From positions 421,783-485,782 of the forward strand of contig NZ_MTFE01000010.1 in the NCBI RefSeq assembly GCF_001953305.1: 64,000 bases of DNA, read 5' to 3'. The notes under the pieces are model-generated. The model was not told where the DNA came from. It saw only the letters and a program-made list of their open reading frames with translations, and searched no databases. Shown in pieces: positions 1 to 8,822 of this stretch (its first letter is position 1; every line of letters starts with the position of its first letter). The stretch is from Cnuella takakiae (lineage in GTDB: Bacteria; Bacteroidota; Bacteroidia; Chitinophagales; Chitinophagaceae). Both the position numbers and the translations under genes were made by a program.

Positions 1-34
1 AAGGTACTACGTTGCCGTTTTCGAAGAGCGGGTG

Positions 35-42
35 CAAAGATA
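35..42 (-). promoter_or_regulatory. Bacteroidota -7 promoter box facing left
   Basis: TATCTTTG on the minus strand fits the TAnnTTTG consensus of Bacteroidota primary sigma promoters. The gene it would serve lies outside the window. No clear -33 TTG element was identified. Confidence 0.35.
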
Positions 43-411
43 AGGAGCGGAGTAATGATAAAACAATCTGTTCTGTTGTTATTACTCTTTTACAAGCTTC
101 TTATAGTTTGGTAAACCACTGCCTTTCAAATTACTATGTGACTTATCCACCTCATCAATATTCTTTCCTTTCATTGCATCATCCGGTTTTGAATCACCAG
201 GTCATATCCTTCTGTTCGCTTTAATTTAGCAAGAACATGCTTCTTATACTACTGTAAACAATTGCATTTTTCATTCCTGCTATCTCTTTACGATGCTTCT
301 TTTCAGCTCTGTAGTTTATTCTTTCATCTTCTTCTTATATATAAGGATGAACAAAGAAGTTGCACAAACACTAAAATGACCTGGTATAGATATTAGTGGT
401 TCCGCACTCAG

Positions 412-419
412 TAATTTTG
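412..419 (+). promoter_or_regulatory. -7 box upstream of heme A synthase
   Basis: TAATTTTG fits TAnnTTTG and ends only 4 bases before the ATG at 424. If used, transcription would start at or next to the ATG, giving an almost leaderless mRNA. No good -33 element was seen. Confidence 0.4.
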
Positions 420-423
420 CGGC

Positions 424-1539
424 ATGCAAACACAAAGATCCTCGCGTCCTGTAGCTATATGGCTGCTCGTTGGTGTGTTTATGATCATGGTTCAAATTGT
501 ACTGGGTGGCATTACCCGGCTTACAGGTTCCGGTTTGTCCATTACAGAGTGGGATGTGATTACCGGTTCGCTGCCGCCCCTCAATGAAGCCCAATGGCTA
601 ATGGAATTTGACAAGTACAAGCTTACTCCCCAGTTCCGCCTGCTCAATTCTGACTTTGGCCTTTCTGATTTCAAGTTCATTTTCTTTTGGGAATGGTTTC
701 ACCGTTTGTGGGCCCGCCTCATTGGTCTTGTGTTCGCCATTCCTTTTATTATCTTCCTGGTGCGAGGTCGTTTTCGCAAAGACATGGTTAAGCCCCTTGT
801 TGTATTATTTATTTTAGGTGGCTTACAAGGGGCAGTAGGTTGGATTATGGTTGCCTCGGGTCTTGTTGGCGATGCGGTATATGTAAAACCTACCCGCCTG
901 GCTGCGCATTTTGTATTGGCACTTGGCCTGCTTGCCTACACTTTTTGGTTTGCGCTGAAATTGCTGGTTCCCCATCGGCAGCTTGTTGCTGCCCCCCGCC
1001 TGAAAAACCTTACTATTGGTATCATTGCCTTGCTGTTTATACAACTTATATATGGTGCCCTCATGGCGGGCCACAAGGCGGCTCCCGCAGCGCCAACCTG
1101 GCCCGACATCAACGGCGCATTTCTTCCCAAGTATGTTTTTCGCAACCCACATGGCTTGCTTGGTCTTATTGACGACCGGATAGTGGTACATTTTATTCAT
1201 CGTACTACGGCTTACCTGTTGGTAGCGCTTGTTATACTTTGGACGGTACGTGCGGTCAAAGAAAACGCAACACCTCTGTTTGCAGTTGTACGCTGGCTGC
1301 CGCTTGTTACGGTATTGTTGCAAACTACGCTCGGTATTCTAACCGTACTTACCAGTATTGGTATCCGGGCAGGAAAATGGAATGCATTTGAATGGATGGC
1401 GCAGCTGCACCAGGTAGTTGCGTTCTTCCTGTTGTTATCGCTTGTACTGGCAGCCTATGTGCTGCGCAGGCAGGTACCAGCAACGGCTGCTTTTAGCCGC
1501 GATTTGAATAAAACACCTAAAGCAAGCTTTGCAGGGTAA
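424..1539 (+). CDS. ctaA: Heme A synthase, COX15/CtaA family
   Basis: 371 aa, polytopic inner-membrane protein that oxidises the C8 methyl of heme O to give heme A for aa3-type cytochrome oxidase. The N-terminus has the family signature around GGITRLTGSGLSITEW (residues 28-43). Conserved histidines stand in FFWEWFHRLWARL, RLAAHFVLAL, VVHFIHRTTAYLL and LHQVVAFF, the positions of the two heme-binding bundles. About eight hydrophobic segments are visible, the usual number. The length matches the alphaproteobacterial/eukaryotic COX15 form better than the shorter Gram-positive CtaA. It stands alone, without cox genes beside it, and is followed by a strong hairpin terminator. The gene symbol is by family. 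Confidence 0.93.
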   Translation: MQTQRSSRPVAIWLLVGVFMIMVQIVLGGITRLTGSGLSITEWDVITGSLPPLNEAQWLMEFDKYKLTPQFRLLNSDFGLSDFKFIFFWEWFHRLWARLIGLVFAIPFIIFLVRGRFRKDMVKPLVVLFILGGLQGAVGWIMVASGLVGDAVYVKPTRLAAHFVLALGLLAYTFWFALKLLVPHRQLVAAPRLKNLTIGIIALLFIQLIYGALMAGHKAAPAAPTWPDINGAFLPKYVFRNPHGLLGLIDDRIVVHFIHRTTAYLLVALVILWTVRAVKENATPLFAVVRWLPLVTVLLQTTLGILTVLTSIGIRAGKWNAFEWMAQLHQVVAFFLLLSLVLAAYVLRRQVPATAAFSRDLNKTPKASFAG

Positions 1540-1571
1540 ATAGTTATTGCTGGAAAAAAGGCATTGAAAAA

Positions 1572-1621
1572 GCGGCATAATAAAAGAGGCATCATCACTG
1601 ATGCCTCTTTTATTATGCCGC
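1572..1621 (+). terminator. Long perfect hairpin terminator
   Basis: Perfect 23-bp inverted repeat, arms 1572-1594 and 1599-1621, with a 4-base loop (TCAC). It lies 33 bases past the stop of the heme A synthase gene. The stem contains internal A/T runs rather than a separate T-tract, so it may terminate in both directions. Confidence 0.8.
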
Positions 1622-1816
1622 ATACATTACTTTCAAAAAAGGTTGGTGCTCTTTAAATACTAATAGTACAAGCATTTACAAAGAGATTTGCAGGTATACC
1701 CGCTTGCGCAGGCTGTTCAAAACCGCGGCCACGCATCCGGGCACCCGGCACTGGTTTTATAGAATAGATAGTATAGCAATTTCATCGTAAATTAAATCTA
1801 TCTACAAGCCGAGCCC
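1622..1816. other. Intergenic leader of the patatin gene
   Basis: Nothing beyond AT-rich sequence was recognised. It presumably holds the promoter of the lipase gene that starts at 1817. Confidence 0.3.
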
Positions 1817-4060
1817 ATGGAGTACCTCAGAGGTATATTTTATTCCCTTCCTGTACAATTGTTATTCCTGCACTTTCGCAAATACCAGTTGCTGCTCCTT
1901 TTTTGGGTGATCCTTTTTGCTACGGTATCCGGCAACTTTTTAAAATCAATGGGTGCTGATGCCCTTTTCCTGGCCCCTGAATACCTGGGCGATGTAAATG
2001 CACTGAGCGCAGGCATCATGGGGATGAGCATCGGGGTGTTCATCATGTGCTGGAACATCACCACTTTTATCCTGTTCAGCAGGCATGTGCATTTCCTGGC
2101 GGCAACGCAGTATCCTTTCTTTAAATACTGCGTCAATAACAGTGTTATTCCCATCAGCTTCCTGGTTTATTACCTGGTGAAGGCCTACCAGTTTTCGCAC
2201 TACAAAGAGCTTATTTCAAATGTTGAAATCATCTTTATCAGCATCGGTTTCATCACTGGTCTTATACTCACCTTAAGTATTTCGTTTACCTACTTTTTTG
2301 GCGCAGACAAAACCATCCTGAAACGCATTCAGCCCCTGTTTAAAGGCGCATCCGATTTTGTATCGCACTTGCAACCCGAGCAACCCCGAAAAACAGGCTC
2401 GCTGATACATGCCGAATGGTTCCTTACTTCCTTTAACTCGGTGCGGCGCTGCCGTGATGTATCGCATTACAGCGAGCACATGATGAATACCATCTTCAAG
2501 CGGCATCACTTTGCAGCGGTGGTTTCCATACTGGTGGCGGTGTTCTTTTTGGTCACCATTGGCTTCTTTCTGGAGTCGCCGTTTTTCCAGATTCCTGCAG
2601 GCGCTTCTATCACTTTACTTTTTGGTATTCTCATCGGTGCATCGGGTGCATTGGCTTATTTCTTTCAAAGCTGGAGCATCCCGTTTCTTGCTATATCGTT
2701 GGTTGTGCTCAACTACCTGTATAAAACGGATATCATCGATCCGCGCAACAAGGCTTATGGCCTTAGTTATAACAACAAGGACGCATGGCCAACTTATAGC
2801 CGTGAGTGCCTCGACTCGATGGCCAGTGCAGCAAACCGTGCTGCCGACCGTGCAAACATGGAACAGATCCTTTGGCGCTGGAAGGCCAGGCAAGGAGAGG
2901 AGAAGCCCCTGCTGGTACTAATAGCCACCAGCGGCGGCGGCAACCGAAGCGCCACTTTTACCATGAACACCCTGCAAACACTCGATAGCCTGATGGGCGA
3001 TCAGTTGATGAAACGCACCGCGTTGATTACCGGTGCATCGGGTGGCATGATCGGCGCTACTTATTTCCGCGAACTGTATCGCCAAAAGCTCAATGGCAAA
3101 CCCATTAACCTGCGCGACCAGCGCTATGTGGAGCATATTGCACGCGACCTGCTCAACCCTATTTTTTCTTCCTTTGTGGCACGCGATGTGTTTGCGCCAG
3201 CGCAGTTTTTTTCGGTTGGTGAAAACCGCTATATAAAGGACAGGGGTTTTGCTTTTGAAAATAAACTGAATCAAAATACCGACAGTTTGCTGGATCACCG
3301 GCTGCGCGATTATGTGCAGGACGAAACACAGGCACGCATACCCATGATCCTGTTTCATGCACTCATCAATCGTGATGCCCGCAAGCTGGTGATCAGCACC
3401 CAGCCGGTAAGGTTTATGATGCAATCGCCAGCCGATACCTTGCATGCACCACCTGATGCCGTTGACTTTGTATCCTTTTTCGCCAACCAGGATCCCTACA
3501 GTTTGCGGATGCTTACCGCGCTCAGAATGAATGCCACCTTTCCGGTAGTACTGCCTTCGGTTTGGCTGCCTTCGCAACCTGTAATTGATATCATGGATGG
3601 CGGCTTGCGCGATAATTTCGGCGTGGAAAACAGCCTGCGTTTCCTGAGTGCCATGCAGCAGTGGATACAGGCCAACACAAGGGGGGTGCTGCTCATCCAG
3701 ATACGCGACCGGCAGCCCGGCTCCTGGGATGATCCTTTCGTGCTAAAAGGTTTTGGCGATCATACCATCAAACCCATAATGCTGTTGCAAAACAACTGGG
3801 CAGATATGATGGAATATTTTCAAAACGATAGCTATACCTATTTCGCCCTAAATAATGGTCTGCCCATACACCGCGTCATCTTTCAGTATGTGTCGGATAA
3901 AAAAAAAGAGAAAGCGGCCCTGAGTTTTCACCTCACCAAAAGCGAAAAACAAAACATCCGCGAATCATTGCATGCACCGGTAAATATGCAAAGCTTTGAA
4001 CAGGTAAAAGCGTTGCTGCAGGCAGTAAAAGTGGAGGAGCCGGTTAAGCCAGTAGAATAA
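1817..4060 (+). CDS. Membrane-anchored patatin-like phospholipase
   Basis: 747 aa. The first ~310 residues hold several membrane segments in two groups (about residues 10-180 and 225-310). The C-terminal half is a patatin-type acyl hydrolase domain. It has a glycine-rich oxyanion loop (TSGGGNRSATF, ~366-376), a nucleophile elbow with GASGG (~401-405) and the catalytic Asp in DGGLRDNFG (~585). Patatins cleave acyl chains from phospholipids or glycolipids with a Ser-Asp dyad, and all key residues are present. The fusion to a long polytopic N-terminus suggests action on membrane lipids on the cytoplasmic side. The substrate is unknown. It is convergent with a lipid-kinase-like gene. Confidence 0.85.
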   Translation: MEYLRGIFYSLPVQLLFLHFRKYQLLLLFWVILFATVSGNFLKSMGADALFLAPEYLGDVNALSAGIMGMSIGVFIMCWNITTFILFSRHVHFLAATQYPFFKYCVNNSVIPISFLVYYLVKAYQFSHYKELISNVEIIFISIGFITGLILTLSISFTYFFGADKTILKRIQPLFKGASDFVSHLQPEQPRKTGSLIHAEWFLTSFNSVRRCRDVSHYSEHMMNTIFKRHHFAAVVSILVAVFFLVTIGFFLESPFFQIPAGASITLLFGILIGASGALAYFFQSWSIPFLAISLVVLNYLYKTDIIDPRNKAYGLSYNNKDAWPTYSRECLDSMASAANRAADRANMEQILWRWKARQGEEKPLLVLIATSGGGNRSATFTMNTLQTLDSLMGDQLMKRTALITGASGGMIGATYFRELYRQKLNGKPINLRDQRYVEHIARDLLNPIFSSFVARDVFAPAQFFSVGENRYIKDRGFAFENKLNQNTDSLLDHRLRDYVQDETQARIPMILFHALINRDARKLVISTQPVRFMMQSPADTLHAPPDAVDFVSFFANQDPYSLRMLTALRMNATFPVVLPSVWLPSQPVIDIMDGGLRDNFGVENSLRFLSAMQQWIQANTRGVLLIQIRDRQPGSWDDPFVLKGFGDHTIKPIMLLQNNWADMMEYFQNDSYTYFALNNGLPIHRVIFQYVSDKKKEKAALSFHLTKSEKQNIRESLHAPVNMQSFEQVKALLQAVKVEEPVKPVE

Positions 4061-4126
4061 AGGTGATGTGTTTTTACACCAGTGCACAATCAGCACGTAC
4101 AACGATACGGCAACACCTTTACAGCT

Positions 4127-5026
4127 TTATGGATAAATAAGTTGGAATGCACCAGGAAATAGCTGCACATCAAAAAGATGCGAACTGTCGGCAGGGTCAC
4201 CATCTACATGCAACAAGGCACCGGAAGGATTGTGGATCCTGATGGCATTGGTTTGAAAATACAAAACGCTGGCTTCGGCGCTGATCTGCTCAATGCTTTG
4301 CAACTGCACCAGCCCGGTTACCTGCCGCAAGGTTTGCAGCAGTACACTCCACTTGCTTTGCCGCAGCATCACCACGATATCGAGCAGGCCATCTTTCAGT
4401 GAAGCCTTGGGTGCAATGGTAAACTGGTTGCCAAACTGGTTGCTGTTGGCAATAGAGATAAAGTAAGCATCCAGTTGGAGGCTGTCGCGGCCATTTTCCA
4501 ACACAAAGGGATGTGTTTGTGCTGTCCAGAAATTGGATACCACTTTCCGGATATAGGTCGTCAGTCCACGTTTGCCGGCATTGGCAAAATCGTGCGCCAC
4601 CTGGGCATCGAAACCCAGTCCGCACAACATACAGGCAAAGCGGCCATTGATGGTAAATGCATCCGTTGCCTGCGGCTGGCCATTGATCACAATGTCCAGT
4701 GCCCTGCCCGCATCTTTGGGAATACCGGCGCTAAAGGCCAGGCCATTGCCCGAACCTGAAGGGAGGATGCCAAAGGAAACAGGGTGGTGTCGTAAAGCCT
4801 GCACCACGCTGTTGATGGTACCATCGCCACCGGCAATAATGATATCGGTAAAATCCCGCACCTTTTCTTCCAGGAAGCTGTAATCGCCGGATGCCACGGT
4901 ATTTTCAATGGCGTAATCGACACCGGCGGCAGTCATTTTTTGTTGGATTAACAGCGGTAAACCAGCCTTGCTGGTGGTACCGGATATGGGGTTGACGAGA
5001 AAGAGAAAGCGGCGTTGCATGGACAT
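4127..5026 (-). CDS. Diacylglycerol kinase-like lipid kinase (DAGKc/YegS family)
   Basis: 299 aa, the normal size for the bacterial YegS/DgkB-like family. The N-terminal domain starts with FLVNPISG and carries the nucleotide-binding GGDGTIN motif (~65-71) and the SGSGNGLA loop (~91-98). The C-terminal domain is the family beta-sandwich (TIAPKASLKDGLLDIVV). These enzymes phosphorylate diacylglycerol, sphingoid bases or related lipids. The sequence does not tell which, and sphingoid bases are possible because many Bacteroidota make sphingolipids (inference). Start at 5026 (MSMQRR); the Met two codons later is equally possible. It ends facing the patatin-like lipase gene, 66 bp away. Confidence 0.88.
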   Translation of the reverse strand: MSMQRRFLFLVNPISGTTSKAGLPLLIQQKMTAAGVDYAIENTVASGDYSFLEEKVRDFTDIIIAGGDGTINSVVQALRHHPVSFGILPSGSGNGLAFSAGIPKDAGRALDIVINGQPQATDAFTINGRFACMLCGLGFDAQVAHDFANAGKRGLTTYIRKVVSNFWTAQTHPFVLENGRDSLQLDAYFISIANSNQFGNQFTIAPKASLKDGLLDIVVMLRQSKWSVLLQTLRQVTGLVQLQSIEQISAEASVLYFQTNAIRIHNPSGALLHVDGDPADSSHLFDVQLFPGAFQLIYP

Positions 5027-5155
5027 GTTCAGGCGGCAATATTAGGATAATGAGAGAAGAAGGAAATGGTAAAACTTACAGGAAGGCTTAGGCAGCAAAA
5101 GAAACCTTGTGGAAAGAGGAGGCAGCGTTTGATTTAAGGCACAAAATAAACAGGC

Positions 5156-5481
5156 ATGTATTTGCCAGAAGCATACAGGATAATGGTGCCCCCTAAAAGC
5201 TGACAGCATATCTTTTAAACAGCAATCATCCTGATGGCTGGAGCAAAGCCTTATTTTTTAAAAGCATGGGAATAACCAAATCGGAACTGCTACAAGAGAT
5301 ATCGGAACATCTTGCAACACATAATCCTGTTGGCACCACAACAGATTCGCCCTATGGAAATAAGTTTATCGTTGAGGGGGAATATAGCGGCCTGCAAGGC
5401 AAATCCTTCCGCCTAAGAACCGTCTGGATCGTACTTCCAGGAAGTGAAATATGTACCTTTATTACAGCTTACCCAATATGA
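5156..5481 (+). pseudogene. DUF6883-type protein, frameshifted near its start
   Basis: The only long open frame (from ATG 5266) encodes 71 aa ending in RTVWIVLPG...FITAYP, as in DUF6883 proteins (~105-110 aa). The missing N-terminal part is present upstream. From 5197 the same frame reads KLTAYLLNSNHPDGWSKALF, but it is cut off by a TAA at 5194-5196. The preceding residues MYLPEAYRIMVPPK lie in the +2 frame from ATG 5156. One extra A in the AAAA run at 5195-5198 would join them into a ~109-aa protein of normal family layout. So a single-base deletion, real or from sequencing, splits the gene. A shortened product from 5266 cannot be excluded. The stop overlaps the next gene by ATGA. Confidence 0.7.
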
Positions 5482-5705
5482 TCAAAGCATTAGAAAGAGT
5501 ATACCTGCTGGAAGACCTTACCGGTACTGCCTTTGTTAAGGGAGATGTGGGTACTGTAGTAGCCGTTTACCCCAATCAAAAAGGGTACGAGGTAGAGTTC
5601 TTCGCCCTGGACGGCACCAGCCTGGGCGTAGAAACGGTGTTGGCTCACCAGGTACAATCTGCCAACGGCATCAAAAAAGTTTTACATATTGATATAGCTG
5701 CATAA
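5478..5705 (+). CDS. DUF4926 domain protein
   Basis: 75 aa. The pattern VYLLEDL...FVKGDVGTVVAVY...YEVEFFALDG matches the small SH3-like DUF4926 family, whose function is not established. The ATG at 5478 overlaps the stop of the DUF6883 frame (ATGA), so the two are translationally coupled. As far as I recall such pairs recur in other genomes, which suggests a two-component module such as an effector/immunity or toxin/antitoxin pair (inference). The annotated open frame begins at 5451, but the family homology starts at MIKALERVYLLED. Confidence 0.75.
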   Translation: MIKALERVYLLEDLTGTAFVKGDVGTVVAVYPNQKGYEVEFFALDGTSLGVETVLAHQVQSANGIKKVLHIDIAA

Positions 5706-5720
5706 ACCAGGCTTTTTGCA

Positions 5721-5945
5721 TTGTCTACCCATCCCGCCAAATACCTCATCCTCCTCGGCCTGGCCATTGTCCTTATCGGCGTGATCTGGTATTTCTTCGG
5801 CAACCGCCTGCATTTCCTCGGCAGGCTGCCCGGCGACATCCGGGTAGAGCGGGAAAACTTCCGCTTCTATTTCCCCCTCACCACCATGATCCTGCTCTCT
5901 ATGCTGCTCTCCGGCCTGCTCACATTGATTAAAAAGTTTTTGTAA
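5721..5945 (+). CDS. DUF2905 family small membrane protein
   Basis: 74 aa with two hydrophobic helices (about 8-27 and 52-72) flanking the signature FLGRLPGDIRVERENFRFYFPL. This is the compact layout of DUF2905 proteins, whose role is unknown. It probably starts with TTG at 5721, since no in-frame ATG or GTG exists ahead of the conserved part. It begins 15 bp after the DUF4926 gene, so co-transcription is possible. Confidence 0.85.
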   Translation: MSTHPAKYLILLGLAIVLIGVIWYFFGNRLHFLGRLPGDIRVERENFRFYFPLTTMILLSMLLSGLLTLIKKFL

Positions 5946-5982
5946 ACTCCTTGCCTGCGGCCTTTTCCCGGGCTGAAAGGCA

Positions 5983-5990
5983 TACCTTTG
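5983..5990 (+). promoter_or_regulatory. -7 box for typA
   Basis: TACCTTTG fits the Bacteroidota TAnnTTTG consensus. It lies 119 bases upstream of the typA ATG and implies a long leader, which carries an inverted repeat. Confidence 0.5.
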
Positions 5991-6030
5991 CGGCTCAAAT
6001 TTTTAATAAGTCAGCGGAAACCAACGATGA

Positions 6031-6080
6031 CGGACAACAGCCCACAGACCACGGTTTACTGCCGTCTGTTGTTTGTCGCC
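6031..6080. repeat. Inverted 'GGACAACAGACCACGG' word repeat in typA leader
   Basis: Left arm 6031-6054 reads as GGACAACAG/CCACAGACCACGG words. Right arm 6062-6080 is the imperfect reverse complement. The same word family appears at the start of lptC (10914-10990) and near 40878-40907. In mRNA it would fold into a hairpin 30 bases ahead of the typA start codon. Confidence 0.6.
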
Positions 6081-6109
6081 GAGCCTTCCGCCTGCCTTCT
6101 GCCTTTTTT

Positions 6110-7921
6110 ATGGATATCAGAAACATTGCAATCATCGCCCACGTTGACCATGGTAAAACTACCCTGGTAGACCGGATCCTGCACACCACCAAGGTGTTCC
6201 GCGATAACCAGGAAACCGGTGAGTTGATCATGGACAGCAACGACCTGGAAAGGGAGCGTGGCATCACTATCTTCTCTAAAAACGCCGCTGTTACTTACAA
6301 AGGCGTTAAGATAAACGTTATTGACACCCCTGGTCACGCCGACTTTGGTGGTGAGGTAGAACGCGTACTGAAAATGGCCGATGGTGTGATCCTGTTGGTG
6401 GACGCCTTTGAAGGTCCCATGCCCCAAACGCGTTTTGTACTCCAGAAAGCCCTGGCCCTCGGCCTGAAGCCCATGGTAGTGATCAACAAGGTTGACAAGC
6501 CCAACTGCCGCCCCGATGAAGTGCACGACGCGGTATTTGAATTGTTCTTCAACCTTGATGCTTCCGAAGAGCAGCTCGACTTCCCCACCTTCTACGGTTC
6601 GGGCAAAAACGGCTGGTTCAACAGCAGCCTGGAGCAGTCGGAAGACATTACCCCGTTGATGGACGGCATCCTGCAATACGTACCTGAGCCCAAAATTGCC
6701 GAAGGTCCGTTGCAGCTGCAGGTTACCTCGCTGGACTACTCTTCTTTCCTTGGCCGTATTGCCATTGGTAAAGTAGCCCGCGGTACCATCAAGGAAAACC
6801 AGCCCATTGCCCTGGTACAGGCCGATGGCACCATCAAGAAACAACGCGTAAAAGAACTCTACGTATTTGAAGGCATGGGCAAAAGAAAGGTAACTGAAGT
6901 AGTTGCCGGTGACCTTTGCGCCGTGGTAGGTATCGAAGATTTCACCATCGGCGACACCATTGCCGACCAGGAAAATCCCGAGGCACTCCCCATCATTTCG
7001 GTGGATGAGCCTACCATGAACATGCTGTTTTCCATCAACAACTCGCCTTTCTTTGGTAAGGACGGCAAGTTTGTTACTTCCCGCCACCTGCGCGACCGCC
7101 TGGTGAAGGAAACAGAAAAGAACCTGGCCCTCCGTGTGGTTGACACCGACAGCGCCGATTCTTTCCTTGTTTATGGTCGTGGTATCCTGCACCTGGGTGT
7201 ACTGGTGGAAACCATGCGCCGCGAAGGTTATGAACTGACCATCGGCCAGCCACAGGTTATCGTTAAGGAAATCAACGGCGTGAAGAGCGAACCGTTTGAA
7301 ACCCTGGTAGTAGACGTGCCCCAGGAATATGCTTCTAAAGTAATTGACCTGGTTACCCGTCGCAAAGGCGAAATGCTGGTGATGGAAACCAAGGGCGATA
7401 TGCAGCACCTGGAATTTGAAATTCCTTCGCGTGGCCTGCTGGGTCTGCGTACCCAGATGCTCACCAACACCGCCGGTGAAGCCGTGATGAACCACCGCTT
7501 CAATGAATACAAGCCCTGGAAAGGACCCATCCCCGGACGTAACAACGGTGTGTTGATTGCCAAGGAAGCAGGTAGCACTACCGCTTACTCTATCGACAAA
7601 CTGCAGGATCGTGGTTTCTTCTTTGTAGACCCAGGTGAAGAAGTGTATAAAGGCATGGTGATTGGCGAAAGCAACAAGCCCGGCGACATGGTGGTAAACC
7701 CCAACGAAGGCAAGAAGCTCACCAACATGCGTGCATCGGGTTCCGATGGTACGGTAAGCCTGCCGCCCAAGCGCCAGCTGTCGCTCGAGGAGTGCATGGA
7801 ATACATCCAGCAGGACGAGTGCATCGAGGTAACACCTAACTTCATCCGCATGCGCAAGGTACTGCTCGACGAAAACGAACGTGCCCGCGTAGCCAAGCAA
7901 ATGAAGGCTGAAGCTTTATAA
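6110..7921 (+). CDS. typA: Translational GTPase TypA/BipA
   Basis: 603 aa, standard length. It is a ribosome-associated GTPase of the EF-G/LepA superfamily, involved in ribosome assembly and stress or cold growth. G1 is AHVDHGKTTL (~10-19), G3 is DTPGHADFGGEVER and G4 is NKVDK, followed by domains II, III, V and the TypA-specific C-terminus (GRNNGVLI, SGSDGTVSLPPKRQLSLEE). The open frame extends 53 codons upstream, but that part is repeat-rich leader. ATG 6110 gives the canonical MDIRNIAIIAHVDHGKTT start. It ends 44 bp before a rho-independent terminator. Confidence 0.97.
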   Translation: MDIRNIAIIAHVDHGKTTLVDRILHTTKVFRDNQETGELIMDSNDLERERGITIFSKNAAVTYKGVKINVIDTPGHADFGGEVERVLKMADGVILLVDAFEGPMPQTRFVLQKALALGLKPMVVINKVDKPNCRPDEVHDAVFELFFNLDASEEQLDFPTFYGSGKNGWFNSSLEQSEDITPLMDGILQYVPEPKIAEGPLQLQVTSLDYSSFLGRIAIGKVARGTIKENQPIALVQADGTIKKQRVKELYVFEGMGKRKVTEVVAGDLCAVVGIEDFTIGDTIADQENPEALPIISVDEPTMNMLFSINNSPFFGKDGKFVTSRHLRDRLVKETEKNLALRVVDTDSADSFLVYGRGILHLGVLVETMRREGYELTIGQPQVIVKEINGVKSEPFETLVVDVPQEYASKVIDLVTRRKGEMLVMETKGDMQHLEFEIPSRGLLGLRTQMLTNTAGEAVMNHRFNEYKPWKGPIPGRNNGVLIAKEAGSTTAYSIDKLQDRGFFFVDPGEEVYKGMVIGESNKPGDMVVNPNEGKKLTNMRASGSDGTVSLPPKRQLSLEECMEYIQQDECIEVTPNFIRMRKVLLDENERARVAKQMKAEAL

Positions 7922-7926
7922 TACCC

Positions 7927-7959
7927 AGATCTTCCATCTCTTGAAAAGATGGAAGATCT
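7927..7959. terminator. Hairpin after typA (13-bp arms)
   Basis: Perfect inverted repeat AGATCTTCCATCT (7927-7939) and its complement (7947-7959) with a 7-base loop. It is the first of two hairpins between the convergent typA and DUF305 genes. Confidence 0.65.
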
Positions 7960-7964
7960 TTACC

Positions 7965-7994
7965 AAAGCCGCTCCAATTGGGGCGGCTTTTTTA
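7965..7994 (+). terminator. Rho-independent terminator of typA
   Basis: AAAGCCGCTCC / GGGCGGCTTT stem with one bulged T, followed by a T-tract (TTTTTTATT). The leading AAA also lets it work on the minus strand for the DUF305 gene. Confidence 0.85.
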
Positions 7995-8032
7995 TTGCAG
8001 GCTACCCTGCAGCTATAAGCATTGATGGCATT

Positions 8033-8683
8033 TTACCGGTGAGCTTTTAGCCATTGCTGGAGCTGCTTTATTTCCTGCGGTTGTGTTTGAACTATGTTGC
8101 GGGCCACCTCCATCAGGCCGGCATCACTGCCCTCCTTCAGGTAAGCATTTGCCATCTTTACGCCGTCTTTGTGGTGGGGTATCATCATGGAGGCAAACAT
8201 ATGGTCCACGGAGCCGCCTTCCATTTTATCCATAGCGCTCATCATGCCCATAGCTTTCCTGCCATATGCTGATTTACCGGATGCTGTAGGGCGCTGCAGG
8301 GTGGCGTCGAAAAGGTTCATCTCCGCTTGCTGGTCGCGCACAATGGTACGGGCCAGTTGTACCAGCGAACTGTCCGTGCCGCCCGATATTTCGGCCTGGG
8401 CCATCTCCACTGCACTTTGGTGATGTTTCCGCATCAGGTAGGCAAAATCGCGGTCAGCATCGCCGGTGGGCTGGTAGGTGTGCATGCTGTCCATCATGGT
8501 ATTCATGGCCTGGTGCATGTCGCGCATGGGATTGGGCGCCGTTTGTGCCATGGCATCATCCATATAGGTATTGGCGTGCATGTCGTGGCTGGGGTGCGCC
8601 CCGCTATCCAGGTCATTATCAGTTGTGGCAGCATCATTGCCACAGGCTGCCAACAGGCTGAGGGCAATCAGGTATCGGTACAT
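8033..8683 (-). CDS. DUF305 lipoprotein
   Basis: 216 aa from ATG 8683. The start chosen gives a lipoprotein signal, MYRYLIALSLLAACG, with lipobox LAAC. A His/Met/Asp-rich linker (HPSHDMHANTYMDDAM) follows. Then come two DUF305 half-repeats, each with paired His (RKHHQSAVEMAQ and MIPHHKDGVKMA). DUF305 proteins are ferritin-like helical bundles that often sit with copper or metal resistance genes, and the Met/His-rich segment suggests metal binding at the cell surface (inference). A longer frame to 8758 lacks a better start. Confidence 0.85.
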   Translation of the reverse strand: MYRYLIALSLLAACGNDAATTDNDLDSGAHPSHDMHANTYMDDAMAQTAPNPMRDMHQAMNTMMDSMHTYQPTGDADRDFAYLMRKHHQSAVEMAQAEISGGTDSSLVQLARTIVRDQQAEMNLFDATLQRPTASGKSAYGRKAMGMMSAMDKMEGGSVDHMFASMMIPHHKDGVKMANAYLKEGSDAGLMEVARNIVQTQPQEIKQLQQWLKAHR

Positions 8684-8822
8684 ACAATTTGTTTGGGGCA
8701 TGCAGGCAAAAACCCTTCCACCACGCATAAGCAAAGAGAACTCCCTGCCATTGCCCACCGCGGTTTACTTTCTTTAGCCTTTCCCGTCCTATCTTGCCGC
8801 CCTTAAACCAACCAGGCGGCTG

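Larger units (their letters stand above)
1..423. other. Left-edge non-coding region
   Basis: I see no credible gene here. A 70-codon open frame at 12-224 has no recognisable composition or start context. On the minus strand a TATCTTTG box (35-42) looks like a Bacteroidota -7 element for a gene that would run leftwards out of the window. The rest is AT-rich and probably holds the promoter of the heme A synthase gene that follows. Confidence 0.5.

Noticed and set aside
12-224. 70-codon frame at the left edge
   Set aside because: No start context, family similarity or coding-like composition.
5183-5202. Programmed -1 ribosomal frameshift in the DUF6883 gene
   Set aside because: The CCCCCTAAAAGC stretch does not allow tandem re-pairing in the -1 frame (the shifted codon would be TAA), and no downstream pseudoknot is evident. 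A one-base deletion is simpler.
6056-7900. 614-codon open frame on the strand opposite typA
   Set aside because: Shadow of a strongly biased coding gene. Its translation has no recognisable domains and typA is certain.
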